From Euprymna scolopes (Eukaryota; Mollusca; Cephalopoda; Sepiida; Sepiolidae), in the NCBI GenBank assembly GCA_024364805.1, contig CM044501.1:22248599-22277237 (forward strand): 28,639 bases of DNA, read 5' to 3'. This document shows positions 1-11,908 of this stretch, in pieces. Each line of letters begins with the position of its first letter. Position 1 is the stretch's first letter. A program made the position numbers and the translations under genes. The notes under the pieces are model-generated. The model ran no database searches and was not told the DNA's origin. It was given only the letters and a program-made list of their open reading frames with translations.

Positions 1-1700
<1,700 letters not shown>

Positions 1701-2503
1701 TTTTTTACTCCATGTCTTACTGTATTTACCTTTTCTACTGTATGTCTTACTGTATATATCTTTTATACTCTATGTCTTACTTTGTATATCTGTTTTAGTG
1801 TAGGACTTAATGTATATATCATTTATGTTGTATATCTTACTGTATGTATTTTTTACTGTAGGTTTTACTGTATATATCTTTTTACTGTAGGTTTTACTGT
1901 ATATATCATTTATATTGTATGTCTTGCTGTATATATCTGCGTTAATGTATGTCTTACTGTATGTATCCTTTCTATTGTATGTCTTATATATATAAATAGT
2001 TTTTACTGTATGTCTTACTATATATATGTATATATACATATACTATATTTCTTACTGTATACTTACTGTATATATTTTAACAGTATGTCTTATGTCTATA
2101 TCTTTTTTTATGTTTTACTGAATATATCTGCTTTACTGTATGTCTTACTGTAAATATTTTTACTGTATGTCTTACTATATATGTCTTACTATATGCATAC
2201 ACATATAAATGTATATATATATACATATGTATATATATATATATTACTTTATATCTTACTGTATATGCCTTTTTTACTGTTTGTGTTACTGGCTATATCT
2301 TTTTTACTGTATTTTTACAGTATATATCTTTTATACTATATGCCTTATTGTATATTTCTTTCTTACTGTATGTCTTACTGTATATATCGATGTTACTGTA
2401 TGTCTTACTGCATATATATTTTTAATGTATACATTACTTTATACATTTTTCTTTACTGTATGGATTACAGTAAATATATGTTTACTGTATGTCTAACTAT
2501 ATG

Positions 2504-2562
<59 letters not shown>

Positions 2563-2676
2563 GTATAGCTCACTGTATTTCTTAATGTATTAATATTTTT
2601 TTACTGTATGTCTTACTGTATATATTTTATACTGTATGGCTTACTGTAAATATAATTTTACTGTATGCCTAGCCAT

Positions 2677-2764
<88 letters not shown>

Positions 2765-3111
2765 CACTGTATTTCTTAATGTATATATCTTTTTTTTACT
2801 GTAAGTCTTACTGTATATATATTTATACTGTATGTCTTACTGTATATATCTTTTTTACTTCATGTCTTACTGTATATATCTTTTATGCTGTATGTCTTAA
2901 TGTATATATCTTGTTTAATGTATGTCTTACTGTAAGTATTTTTACTGTATGTCTTACTATATTTTTATATATACATATATATATATGCATGTATATATAT
3001 ATACTATACGTCTTATTGTATATATGATTTTCACTGTATATCTTACTGTATATATCTTTTTTACTGTATGTCTTACTGTATATATATGTTTTGCTGTATG
3101 TCTTACTGTAA

Positions 3112-3150
<39 letters not shown>

Positions 3151-3330
3151 TTACTGTATGTCTTACTGTGTATATCTTTCTTACTGTATGTGTTACTGTA
3201 TATATATTTTTTTAATTATGTCTTACTGTATGTGTCTGCTTTTACCATATGGCTTACTGTATACATGTTTTTTACTGCATGTCTTTCTGTGCATATATCT
3301 TTTTTACTGTATGTCTTATAGCGTATGTAT
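1701..3330 (+). repeat. AT-rich minisatellite, unit about 30 bp
   Basis: A long tandem array of a diverged unit made of two related halves, TTACTGTATGTC and TTACTGTATATATC, usually joined by a T run, giving about 30 bp per unit. Units differ by substitutions and small indels. The array is broken by pure (AT)n tracts, mainly at 2680-2761 and 3115-3147, and by ATATGTAT-rich patches near 2195-2250, 2505-2555 and 2965-3005. The unit lacks stops in some frames, so hydrophobic Cys/Tyr/Ile-rich peptides of over 100 residues can be translated. Their composition follows the repeat and they are not genes. Confidence 0.95.
2680..2761. repeat. (AT)n tract inside the minisatellite
   Basis: About 41 AT units interrupting the 30-bp array. 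It follows a diverged unit and is followed by another typical unit, so it probably grew from the TATATAT core present in each unit. Confidence 0.95.
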
Positions 3331-4430
3331 GTTAACAATACATTTGTTTACCACACGCATGAGTTTGCTTAATATGACGATGCTCATTATGCTTGTCACA
3401 GAGGGTTCTAAAAACGCATAAACCAATATATTAAACGAGGACAGATTTCACTAGGCTTGTGTTGTTAAAGACTCTAAAATTTAAATAAAGTTGTTTTTTA
3501 CTCCACTCACGCCTTTGCTAATGACGTAAATAGGGGTACGCATCTCATAGATTATTAAACAAAGGATAAACAAATGAATTGAACAATCACATATTTCACC
3601 AGGCTTACGTTGTAAACGTATTGACATTTTTCTGTGGCGACAGAGGTGAGGCGATGTATTGGAACGTGACAAATTGGAGGCATGTAGTCACAAATCTGCA
3701 TGAAGGTGGCGTAAAGCTAATCATTACATCGATATTAGTTTTGCAGGAGCGGGGCTGGTTCAGGTGGACGTTTGCGTCGGAGCAGCCCTTTCGAAAGGAC
3801 AGCGCTGCACACCAAAGTCATAGGAGAGGTCTGGAAAAGGTGATACAAAATCGTATGTTTCTATTTTAAATTAGTCCTTTATCTGCGACTGACGATTGTA
3901 ACCAAAAGAAAGACAATGTGATTTATTCTTTAAAAATGCATTGGATATTGTTACCTAGAACGTAAGGCCATTATTTAATACGAAATAGTCGGTTTGCCCA
4001 GAAGGATAAAGGAATATTCTTGCAAGGGTATTATCTACATACAACGTGAATTGCTGCTCTATGTGAAACCCCTTTAAGTGGTGACGACCAACTTACTAAT
4101 AAAGATGCAGTGTATACGTTTTTTCTGGTAGAGCAAACCCAAGAATGTAAGAAAGTAAGAAATAGGTGAAGTTGGTTTCGCTATAAGGACAAAAATAACA
4201 AGTCAAGACGCCCGTGTAGAATTATGGATCGACTCATGGTACTAAAGTTGCCTTCACTTTGTGCTCGTTACGGAACAGTTATCTTGGAACGTAGGCAGGA
4301 TGCCAAAATCTTGTTTTATCAAGATCTAGGAAATTATATCCAAAGGATATAAAATGCAGACAAAGGTTTCTTTCTACGAGACTTTACTGCATGGGTTTGA
4401 AGTGATAACAGAATGAGTTTTTATCGGCGT
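3331..4430. other. unassigned DNA with a short direct repeat
   Basis: No gene is recognised. A segment of about 24 bp at 3445-3468 recurs in diverged form at 3593-3616 (shared core TTTCAC-AGGCTT--GTTGT), about 148 bp apart. An open stretch at 3579-3869 (+) of 96 codons has no recognisable domain and overlaps the second repeat copy. Confidence 0.4.
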
Positions 4431-4690
4431 CGACCCCATGAAATTAACGCGGAACGCGTGTGCTCTCGCGCGATTATACAAATATATAATTCCCGTCCGC
4501 TATAAAGGCAGGACGCTGGGAACTACGAATCAACGATGAGCTAGTTTTCTTCTGCCTTTTGTCCCTCTTCTTCTTTCTCTACGGTTATTAAGGCCAGGAA
4601 ATCTCTCTCCTCTAGAGGTTGGTGATGCTACGCGAAACTTACTATTTCCTATCTTTGTTCCAGATTTTGCGTACTACATTTTGTTACAGT
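4431..4690 (+). promoter_or_regulatory. GC-rich island with a TATA box, possible promoter or relic LTR
   Basis: This patch stands out from its AT-rich surroundings. It has CG-rich sequence (CGCGGAACGCG, CTCTCGCGCG) followed by CTATAAAGGCAGGACGC at about 4499-4515 and then a pyrimidine-rich stretch. The order resembles a core promoter, either of a lost gene or of an old LTR. No matching second copy, primer-binding site or internal coding region is visible, so family and borders are unproven. Confidence 0.25.
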
Positions 4691-4994
4691 TCCTAACCGC
4701 ATCGATGATTCCAAGTTACAAAAAAGGAAGCGTGTGAACTCTCAATAACATATTTCTTAATATGTCCTTTGCCAGAAGTTCAATACGATTTCAGTTACAG
4801 ATATATAGCAAAGGAGCTAAAAGCTATTGATAAAAAAGACAAATAAAATTCTTGGTCTGATTAAAATGACTCTAAAATCACTCATCTTTTTAAGGAAAAA
4901 AACACTCACAAGATATGTTTGTGTTCTAATGGATCATTTTAAATAACTGTAGAAAAAGCAAAATTAACAGTAGTTTGAGACACGTCGAATGTAA

Positions 4995-5231
4995 AACAAA
5001 AGGTGGGCCAAATTATCAGCAGACATCCAGATCATTACGGTATATATTCAAAAGGAATGTGTTACACAACCTATTGAATCACAACCTCAAACTTTGGTAA
5101 CTCCGAAACATAGTGCGCTTTTCAACAATGCCAGGGAACGAGAATTAGAAGATTCTCGAGATTCTTTTGATATTCCGTCCGAAGAAAATAGTATAGTTAT
5201 TAAAAGTCATCCTCAAAAAAGGAGTTGTTGA
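4995..5231 (+). other. unrecognised open stretch, 78 codons, no start
   Basis: An open frame with no Met near its beginning, running between two stops. It is rich in charged residues, for example ARERELEDSRDSFDIP followed by SEENS. The composition is more protein-like than the surrounding AT-rich DNA. It lies about 100 bp upstream of the LINE at 5.3 kb on the same strand and could be an upstream piece of that element or of another repeat. I recognise no family. Confidence 0.3.
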
Positions 5232-5299
5232 TAAAATGATACTGATCCTTGCGTTGATGAGCAAAAAAGTACATTAACAGAGAATAATAAGGGGCACGC

Positions 5300-6443
5300 A
5301 GAATAACTTGTGGAATTATTGCTATTTTCAGTGTATAGCCTTATCAACGAAGTTCATGCACTTATCCTTGCTTTTTGGCATGGTAATGTTATCCCTCAAG
5401 GTTGGATTGATGCAGTATTGATCCAAATTTTTCAAGGAAAAGCTTTCAATTCCGAGTGCCGTCATTATAGAGTAATTAACTAGCTTGAGGCAGTGATAAC
5501 GGTTCAGCAAAGATGTGTTAAACAGTTTACTGAAATGGATGTCTCCCTCTACCATCGCTGAGAATCAATGCGGTTTTATCAATGCGGTTTTAGATCTGCA
5601 CATTAGACTTTATATTCAAACAAAAATAGAAATGCACTGATCATCGAGTGGATTTGTGTTTGTGCATCCGACAAAAGAGTTTGATGCGATTAATCTCAAT
5701 TTACTCTAGAAAATCATTGTTTTGTCGTGTTGCTAAGGCACTCAGATCATATTACGAAATCCCGAGTAATGTTTAATAGATATCTCTCTGATCAAATATC
5801 ATTTTAAAGGTGTGAAATAAGATGACATACATGGTTCTAAATTACTTGACATAAATTTCGCCTGAATGCTGGTGTATGATTTTAATAATATTGGGTTGAA
5901 GTGTTGGTTTCGCACATCAGGTAAACTTTTAAACTATAGACGTCTCAACGGAAAGTAAAAAAAAAAAAAAAAAAACTTTTCAGAATCTTGTGCTTGAACG
6001 TTATTATGCGCATGATGCAGACGTTGGTTCACATTCAGAAGCAGACACACAAATGAATATGGAAAAGTAATCAGAGGCTTGTAAATTGTCGGACTTACAA
6101 TCTGCCCCAGGAAAACAGATGTTATGTATCCGTCTCTTATAGGAATGCCATTTTGTTGGTGGTAAAATGTTGAATGGCACGGACATTTTTTTGTGTAGCT
6201 CTGTAGTACGCTGAATAATAACTGGGCGCTTGGTGCCTAGATAAATTACAGAATAGACAAGCCACTTTTGCTTTTGGCAAACTGGAAAAACGTGCGTGTC
6301 AGATTGGGGAATCACATCAAAAGAAAGCTTAGTTATTACGATGCATGCGTTACCACAACCCTGCTATATAACTCAGAGACTTCGGCAACATAATGAAAAG
6401 CATCTCATTGTATGTGAAAGGTTTCAACAAAGTTCTATTCGGA
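5300..6443 (+). mobile_element. Degenerate LINE, reverse transcriptase and C-terminal region (copy 1)
   Basis: A decayed non-LTR retrotransposon ORF2. The order of the recognisable blocks matches the endonuclease/reverse-transcriptase LINE family that is common in animals. Near 5392-5460 the frame reads VIPQGWIDAVLIQIFQGK and then ECRHYR, matching the RT fingers block (consensus WKDA-I-PLYKGKG...ECNYRG). At 5560-5600 CGFRSAH matches the QCGFR-GR block. At 5895-5955 WFRTSGK and NYRRLNG match the FR-DG-LFNLRRL block. At 6015-6100 HSEADTQ, SEAC and APGK follow in order. At 6275-6375 NWKNVRVRLG and TTLLYNSET match the WK...K-YRA-V-TTLLY-SE-W end of the RT region. Several stops and frame changes interrupt it. 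The segment that should hold RT motifs B and C is short, and an A19 tract sits at 5957-5975. No endonuclease was found. The clade is not resolved. Confidence 0.85.
5957..5975 (+). repeat. A19 homopolymer inside LINE copy 1
   Basis: Nineteen A residues lie just after the FNLRRL-type block, well inside the coding region. An internal poly(A) may be an expanded Lys-rich codon run or the tail of a small insertion. Confidence 0.9.
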
Positions 6444-6470
6444 ACACACACACACACACATATATATACA

Positions 6471-6506
<36 letters not shown>
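6444..6506. repeat. (CA)n(TA)n compound microsatellite
   Basis: A short CA run followed by TA runs broken by single C bases. It directly abuts the end of the LINE homology, a place where a LINE 3' tail can seed a microsatellite. Confidence 0.9.
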
Positions 6507-6592
6507 AACTGTAGAACTATAACGCTTGAACTGTAGTTCTTGAAAAATCAAATAGTTCTAGTATTTGAATGGAAATAATTCAAACCACACAC

Positions 6593-7007
6593 CTATATAT
6601 AGCCCGGCGTTTCCCGGGTGTGTTGATGTGTATGTTGAGCAAAAAAATGGTCAATTTCTTTTTAATTTTGACCCCAATAATGACCCATTAGCAATATTTT
6701 TGGGGCTCAAATCAAGTTATTAAGGTAGATCCATGTCTACGGAACCTATATCTAACATTTCAAGTGTTTAGACCTAAAATTGTCGGAGGATTTTGGTAGA
6801 GTTCTCAAAGGTCAACTCGTTAAACTTTGACCCATTTAACAGCCAAATTTCTGACCGAAAACCGATCACATACATTTCCCAAATCTCAGTACCCTGCATA
6901 TGGAATTTCGAGTCTGTAGACTAAAATTGACAAAATTATTGCGTATGTAAATGTACACAGACACACAGACAGACACACATACACGTCCACTTTTATAGAT
7001 ATATAGA
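6593..7007 (-). mobile_element. Probable non-autonomous Helitron, about 415 bp
   Basis: Read on the minus strand, the element starts with TCTATATATCTATAAAAG after a flanking A. It runs through a GTGTGTCTGTCTGTGTG stretch and ends with the hairpin CCCGG-GAAACG-CCGGG (plus-strand 6603-6618) followed by CTATATATAG. Helitrons begin with TC, end with a GC-rich hairpin about 10 bp before CTRR, insert between A and T and have no terminal inverted repeats. Here the TC start, preceding A and hairpin are clear; the CTRR end is degenerate (ATAG) and the 3' flank is not a clean T. The body is non-coding with no long open frame. It would need the Rep-helicase protein of a full Helitron; a relic of such a gene lies at 14.8-16.4 kb. 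That the two are related is inference. Confidence 0.6.
6603..6618 (-). other. GC-rich terminal hairpin
   Basis: The CCCGG/CCGGG stem has a six-base loop in otherwise AT-rich DNA. It is placed as expected for a Helitron 3' hairpin on the minus strand. Confidence 0.75.
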
Positions 7008-7012
7008 TATAA

Positions 7013-7735
7013 GCCACTATAAATTTGTGTGTGTTCTGTCTTGATATTCATATTAAAAACATTTTTTTTAATTATTTAACTTGCTAATTATCTAGCTCTT
7101 TCGCATATTCTTTTAAACAGTCATTTTAATTAACTCCCTATTATTTTGTTCGGTTTTCACATATGATGATCGTATTTAATTAACAGTTTAGTGTAATTAT
7201 ATGCACGCAGATATTCTACATAATATATACTTGCGTAATAATTGTGTATAATAAACACGAAACTCTTTCTATATAGATTTGTGCATATACGTATGCACAT
7301 AACTGTTGGTTTAAAAAAATTGCCTACCAGAATCTTCCTAAAGGTTTTGGCCAACAGATATGACTCATTATACATAATGTATTTGAACCACAACCAACTG
7401 TATATTTTAGTTTTTAAAATAGGTAAAAATGTGTGAAAATTTAAGAAAAGTAATCTTTGCCAGGTCAGGGTCGGACGAGGACATTACAAATATGAATGCA
7501 TAACTGATAAGCTATTGGTTCATGATTTTAGTGTAAGCCTCAGGGAACATATGTATTCATAGCTTCGTCATTTATGGCAAAAGACGAAATTAATCTTAGC
7601 AAAACGTTTCGCTTCCGATTCTTCGTGACAGTGCGCAAGTACTTTTTTTTATTATTATTATCAATACGAAGTCTGCATTAAGTAAAATATCATATTTAAT
7701 TGCATTTTATGATAATACAATGCGACCGCACTGCT

Positions 7736-7739
<4 letters not shown>
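7013..7739. other. AT-rich spacer
   Basis: No recognisable gene. The overlapping open stretches at 7157-7436 on both strands have no motifs and look like chance frames. Confidence 0.5.

Positions 7740-7794
<55 letters not shown>
7740..7794. repeat. (AT)n microsatellite
   Basis: A pure AT run followed by ACACAT and ACATATAT sequence. Confidence 0.97.
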
Positions 7795-7799
<5 letters not shown>

Positions 7800-7801
<2 letters not shown>

Positions 7802-8260
7802 CATATATACTTAATATTTTTTTTAATAACCTATCATCTAATATTTATTATAATTAACGATGCACACTTCTATACTATGTCTACTTAACATATGTACTTT
7901 TTCTCTATAATTTTTACTTTCTTTTAAAACGGTAAATACTGATAATTGACTTTAATATAATACGGGGTTGATGAATTATAAGGAAGCGGTATAGATGTGG
8001 CAGTTTCTATAATACTGCACAAACTCTCTGTGTACCTTTTGAAGTTAGTATTAAGTCCTTGTTCTTACTGCAGATCTGTGCTATATTCATTTCTGTTTTC
8101 GAAGGCGGTGAATAACGATGTAGAGTTTGACGAAGATGTAGATTTACTGGGCGACAATATATAACTAAGCCGAGTTAGTATAGAATTTACAACACAATGA
8201 GAACCTCTAATTATGAATAATTGAGTATTTGTAGAGTAATAAGTATATAATACGCATATA

Positions 8261-8262
<2 letters not shown>
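7800..8262. other. AT-rich spacer with a short acidic open stretch
   Basis: No gene is recognised. A short plus-strand frame ending at about 8164 reads KAVNNDVEFDEDVDLLGDNI before a stop. It looks protein-like but is too short to assign. Confidence 0.35.

Positions 8263-8330
<68 letters not shown>
8263..8330. repeat. (AT)n microsatellite
   Basis: A pure AT run immediately before the first copy of the 36-bp motif at 8341. Confidence 0.97.
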
Positions 8331-8331
<1 letters not shown>

Positions 8332-8340
8332 TGACAGATA

Positions 8341-8586
8341 TAGCCGACATAAACTGAGATTGAGTAATCACCAAATTAATTAAATTAAATTGTTTATTTC
8401 CATACTTTGTGGACCAGGCGCGAACGCAGACCCCACAATTTAAATGAACCACGGTTTTGCCAGATCAACACAACCCATTCCTGTGTTTCGATACATCTTC
8501 TATCATTATATGTAATCAGTTTTTTTAAAGCCATATAGGAGCCTATTCGTGACCAGGCACACACACAAACATACACACACATTCAG

Positions 8587-8650
<64 letters not shown>

Positions 8651-8683
8651 CGGACATAAACTGGGATTGAGTAATCACCAAAT
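8341..8683 (+). repeat. Duplicated motif after each of two (AT)n tracts
   Basis: TAGCCGACATAAACT plus the next 21 bases (8341-8376) recurs at 8648-8683 with two mismatches in 36 bases. Both copies directly follow an (AT)n tract. The 270 bp between the copies includes a CA-rich patch (8559-8580) and the second AT tract. A tandem duplication of an (AT)n-plus-motif unit, or insertion of a copy carrying the same end, would explain the layout. Confidence 0.8.
8590..8649. repeat. (AT)n microsatellite
   Basis: About 30 AT units, preceded by a CACACAC-rich patch and followed by the second copy of the duplicated 36-bp motif. Confidence 0.97.
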
Positions 8684-11039
8684 AATATGTCACACTGCTA
8701 TATTCTGATAGTCATCGAAAACCGTGTAATAGCCGAGGTGGAAGGTTCACACGCCTCCATGCAATAAGTTAATTCGATTATATGTTATTCTACATTACAC
8801 CTTAGAGAATCTACTGTTTCATTATAAAATTATTTCATATAAACTTGTTTGCAATAAATGGAAAAAAATACATGAAGAACTTTACGTGGTGTGTTTGAAC
8901 GTACAGACTACGTCATTGAAAACAACCCAAAATAAACCCCTACATTTTCAAGTTATATAAAATTCCTTGACCTTAATTAAAACAATTTAGGAAATTTATA
9001 TGTGGAGTTTGATCCTACAGATCACGTTCTGCAAAATAAAAAAAATACACACTATCCAAAAGAGAATTTTCACGGCCCTTTGTTCCATCATTGTTACTAA
9101 GAGACAGCATATAAATATTTATTTTCTGATGATAGATGAATATAAACAACGGTGTCGAATATCGATTATCGGTAATTATTAGGGGGTTTCTGAGACAAAA
9201 CGTTACTATGATCTCTCATAGACTTATACACTTAGGTTCTGTATATGTTAAAGAAAATTTGTTCAGCCAATTCGGAGTCTATAAGGAACGAACGCACACA
9301 CACAAAGTTTCATTTATATAATTGTAGAATATAGAGTATTGCGTAGATATATAGATGTATACCGTACGGCATATACTAACAGATAGAAAAATATTTAGTA
9401 ATAAATAGTGGTATTTAAATCTTCGAAAATAGGTTTGAGTGTCTTAAAATTCGTATTAGAATTATTCGTGGTGCAGTAGTTGGAAGAATGACTTCTAAAT
9501 ATATATTCTACTAAAGGTTTATGTTACAATTCTCAATGTGGGAAACCGAAAAGTACAATTGCAAATTACTTAAGACCTCTATACAGTCATGGCTGACTGA
9601 CGAGACCTTATGATCCCGTTAAAAATTGCGAAATGTGATCGACACACCTTTAAAATGACACCTAACACAGTTGCTTGATGAATCCATATCATACGAATAG
9701 CGTATTCTTATCTCAAATATTAAAAAAAATATTAAGTTCTATTACTTATAAAACATGATAATTAATTAAAGCTTATAATACCAATAGCTTCGGGTAATTA
9801 ATTGGGTTCATCTATATATTTAATTGAATGCTAACCGTCCTTCATATGTACCATGTAGAAATAACACATGTTTGGTTTGTATATAGCTAAGTTTTCACAT
9901 GGATTTATTGCAAAAATGCTCACTTAATTTTTTTTTTAACGGTGTTGCTGTGCTCTAGAATGATATCGGTATATTGATTCATCTTTGCATGTAAACCAGT
10001 ATTATATTTAGATGCACACACTTATTTCTATTCTTGTAGGGATTTATTGATCTTATATTATTGATTTCATTGATTTTATAGAATACTTCAAAGCATTTTG
10101 AAGTATTAAGCCTGTGTTTTTTCCTTCTGGGAATTAAAAATTATATATTTTTTTTCTAAATTGCAATGATATTTTAAAATCAATTTTGGAGATAATTTTA
10201 GAAATCACTACAAGACAATACATAGATAAATCGAAATGTTAATATAAATATGGCTTTTATTCTTTGATATCTATAAATCTGTTCAGCAAACATTCTTCAA
10301 TTTCCGTTAAGAATAATTGTGGGAACTTTATGCGAATATAATTCGTATATTTATTTATTTGTTCGTGGACGCTTATCTTCACTTCCATGGTTGATGTCTT
10401 ATGAAGTTTCAGTGACCTATTCCTTTGTCATTCGTCAGGGGTTAACAACGACAGGCTAGGAATGCCGAGTCTTTTATAATGCATATTTTGCTTCGAAATA
10501 TCCTCGTTACTTGGTAGCTGTCTTTTCCTGTCATGGTAACAAACTGGTAACGTGGACACATGTGTCTTGTGTCTGGAAAATATACAAAACCATTGGAGTG
10601 TAGAACATGTTATACTACTTCATTCATATTCTATGCTAACTACTTGATTTCTAATAATTGTTTCTTTTTAGTAAAGATGTGTGAAAACCTCGAGTAGTTA
10701 AACTTGCATCGGGTGGGTAAGAAAAAAACGTTTGACATTCGTGTGTCTTGAGCGTATTCGTAGCAATAAAAAATCAGGTGTCTGAATTTGATGCACTATA
10801 TAGATATTACATTTCCGTCAGATTTCGCTAAACGGGAGGTTGAATTTGCAAAATATGCAACACATAGTCTCTCATTGCTAGTATTTGTTTAGTTACCAAA
10901 CGGTACACAGGTGTGTATTCCTTACAATTTTGTTTCCATTACAAGAAGAACTTGCTTTTTAACTGCGACATCATTTCGTTGCAAGCCGTAACGTCGTACC
11001 TCCGCCTTTCCCCTTGATCATCAGGCTTCCCCCCTGACA

Positions 11040-11042
<3 letters not shown>
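8684..11042. other. AT-rich DNA without recognisable genes
   Basis: About 2.3 kb with frequent stops in all six frames. I found no coding similarity, RNA gene or repeat family that I can name. Confidence 0.55.
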
Positions 11043-11072
<30 letters not shown>

Positions 11073-11876
11073 NNNNNNNNNNNNNNNNNNNNNNNNNNNN
11101 NNNNNNNNNNNNNNNNNNNNNNNNNNNNNNNNNNNNNNNNNNNNNNNNNNNNNNNNNNNNNNNNNNNNNNNNNNNNNNNNNNNNNNNNNNNNNNNNNNNN
11201 NNNNNNNNNNNNNNNNNNNNNNNNNNNNNNNNNNNNNNNNNNNNNNNNNNNNNNNNNNNNNNNNNNNNNNNNNNNNNNNNNNNNNNNNNNNNNNNNNNNN
11301 NNNNNNNNNNNNNNNNNNNNNNNNNNNNNNNNNNNNNNNNNNNNNNNNNNNNNNNNNNNNNNNNNNNNNNNNNNNNNNNNNNNNNNNNNNNNNNNNNNNN
11401 NNNNNNNNNNNNNNNNNNNNNNNNNNNNNNNNNNNNNNNNNNNNNNNNNNNNNNNNNNNNNNNNNNNNNNNNNNNNNNNNNNNNNNNNNNNNNNNNNNNN
11501 NNNNNNNNNNNNNNNNNNNNNNNNNNNNNNNNNNNNNNNNNNNNNNNNNNNNNNNNNNNNNNNNNNNNNNNNNNNNNNNNNNNNNNNNNNNNNNNNNNNN
11601 NNNNNNNNNNNNNNNNNNNNNNNNNNNNNNNNNNNNNNNNNNNNNNNNNNNNNNNNNNNNNNNNNNNNNNNNNNNNNNNNNNNNNNNNNNNNNNNNNNNN
11701 NNNNNNNNNNNNNNNNNNNNNNNNNNNNNNNNNNNNNNNNNNNNNNNNNNNNNNNNNNNNNNNNNNNNNNNNNNNNNNNNNNNNNNNNNNNNNNNNNNNN
11801 NNNNNNNNNNNNNNNNNNNNNNNNNNNNNNNNNNNNNNNNNNNNNNNNNNNNNNNNNNNNNNNNNNNNNNNNNNNN

Positions 11877-11904
<28 letters not shown>
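11043..11904. repeat. (AT)n tract containing an 804-bp assembly gap
   Basis: AT repeats at 11043-11072 and 11877-11904 flank N at 11073-11876. Both edges of the gap are the same dinucleotide repeat, so it probably reflects an AT microsatellite that could not be assembled. Open frames drawn across the N run are not real. Confidence 0.95.

Positions 11905-11908
<4 letters not shown>

Noticed and set aside
1701-3330. CRISPR-like array
   Set aside because: The units are contiguous and diverged with no unique spacers, and the DNA is clearly eukaryotic.
3579-3869. 96-codon plus-strand frame
   Set aside because: No recognisable domain. It overlaps a diverged direct repeat and is opposed by another frame on the minus strand.
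4431-4690. Firm call of an LTR element
   Set aside because: No second LTR, primer-binding site, polypurine tract or coding region could be seen, so it is kept only as a possible regulatory island.
8720-8755. tRNA-like A and B boxes (TAGCCGAGGTGG and GGTTCACACGCC)
   Set aside because: They are only a few bases apart, far too close for a tRNA gene or a tRNA-derived SINE promoter.
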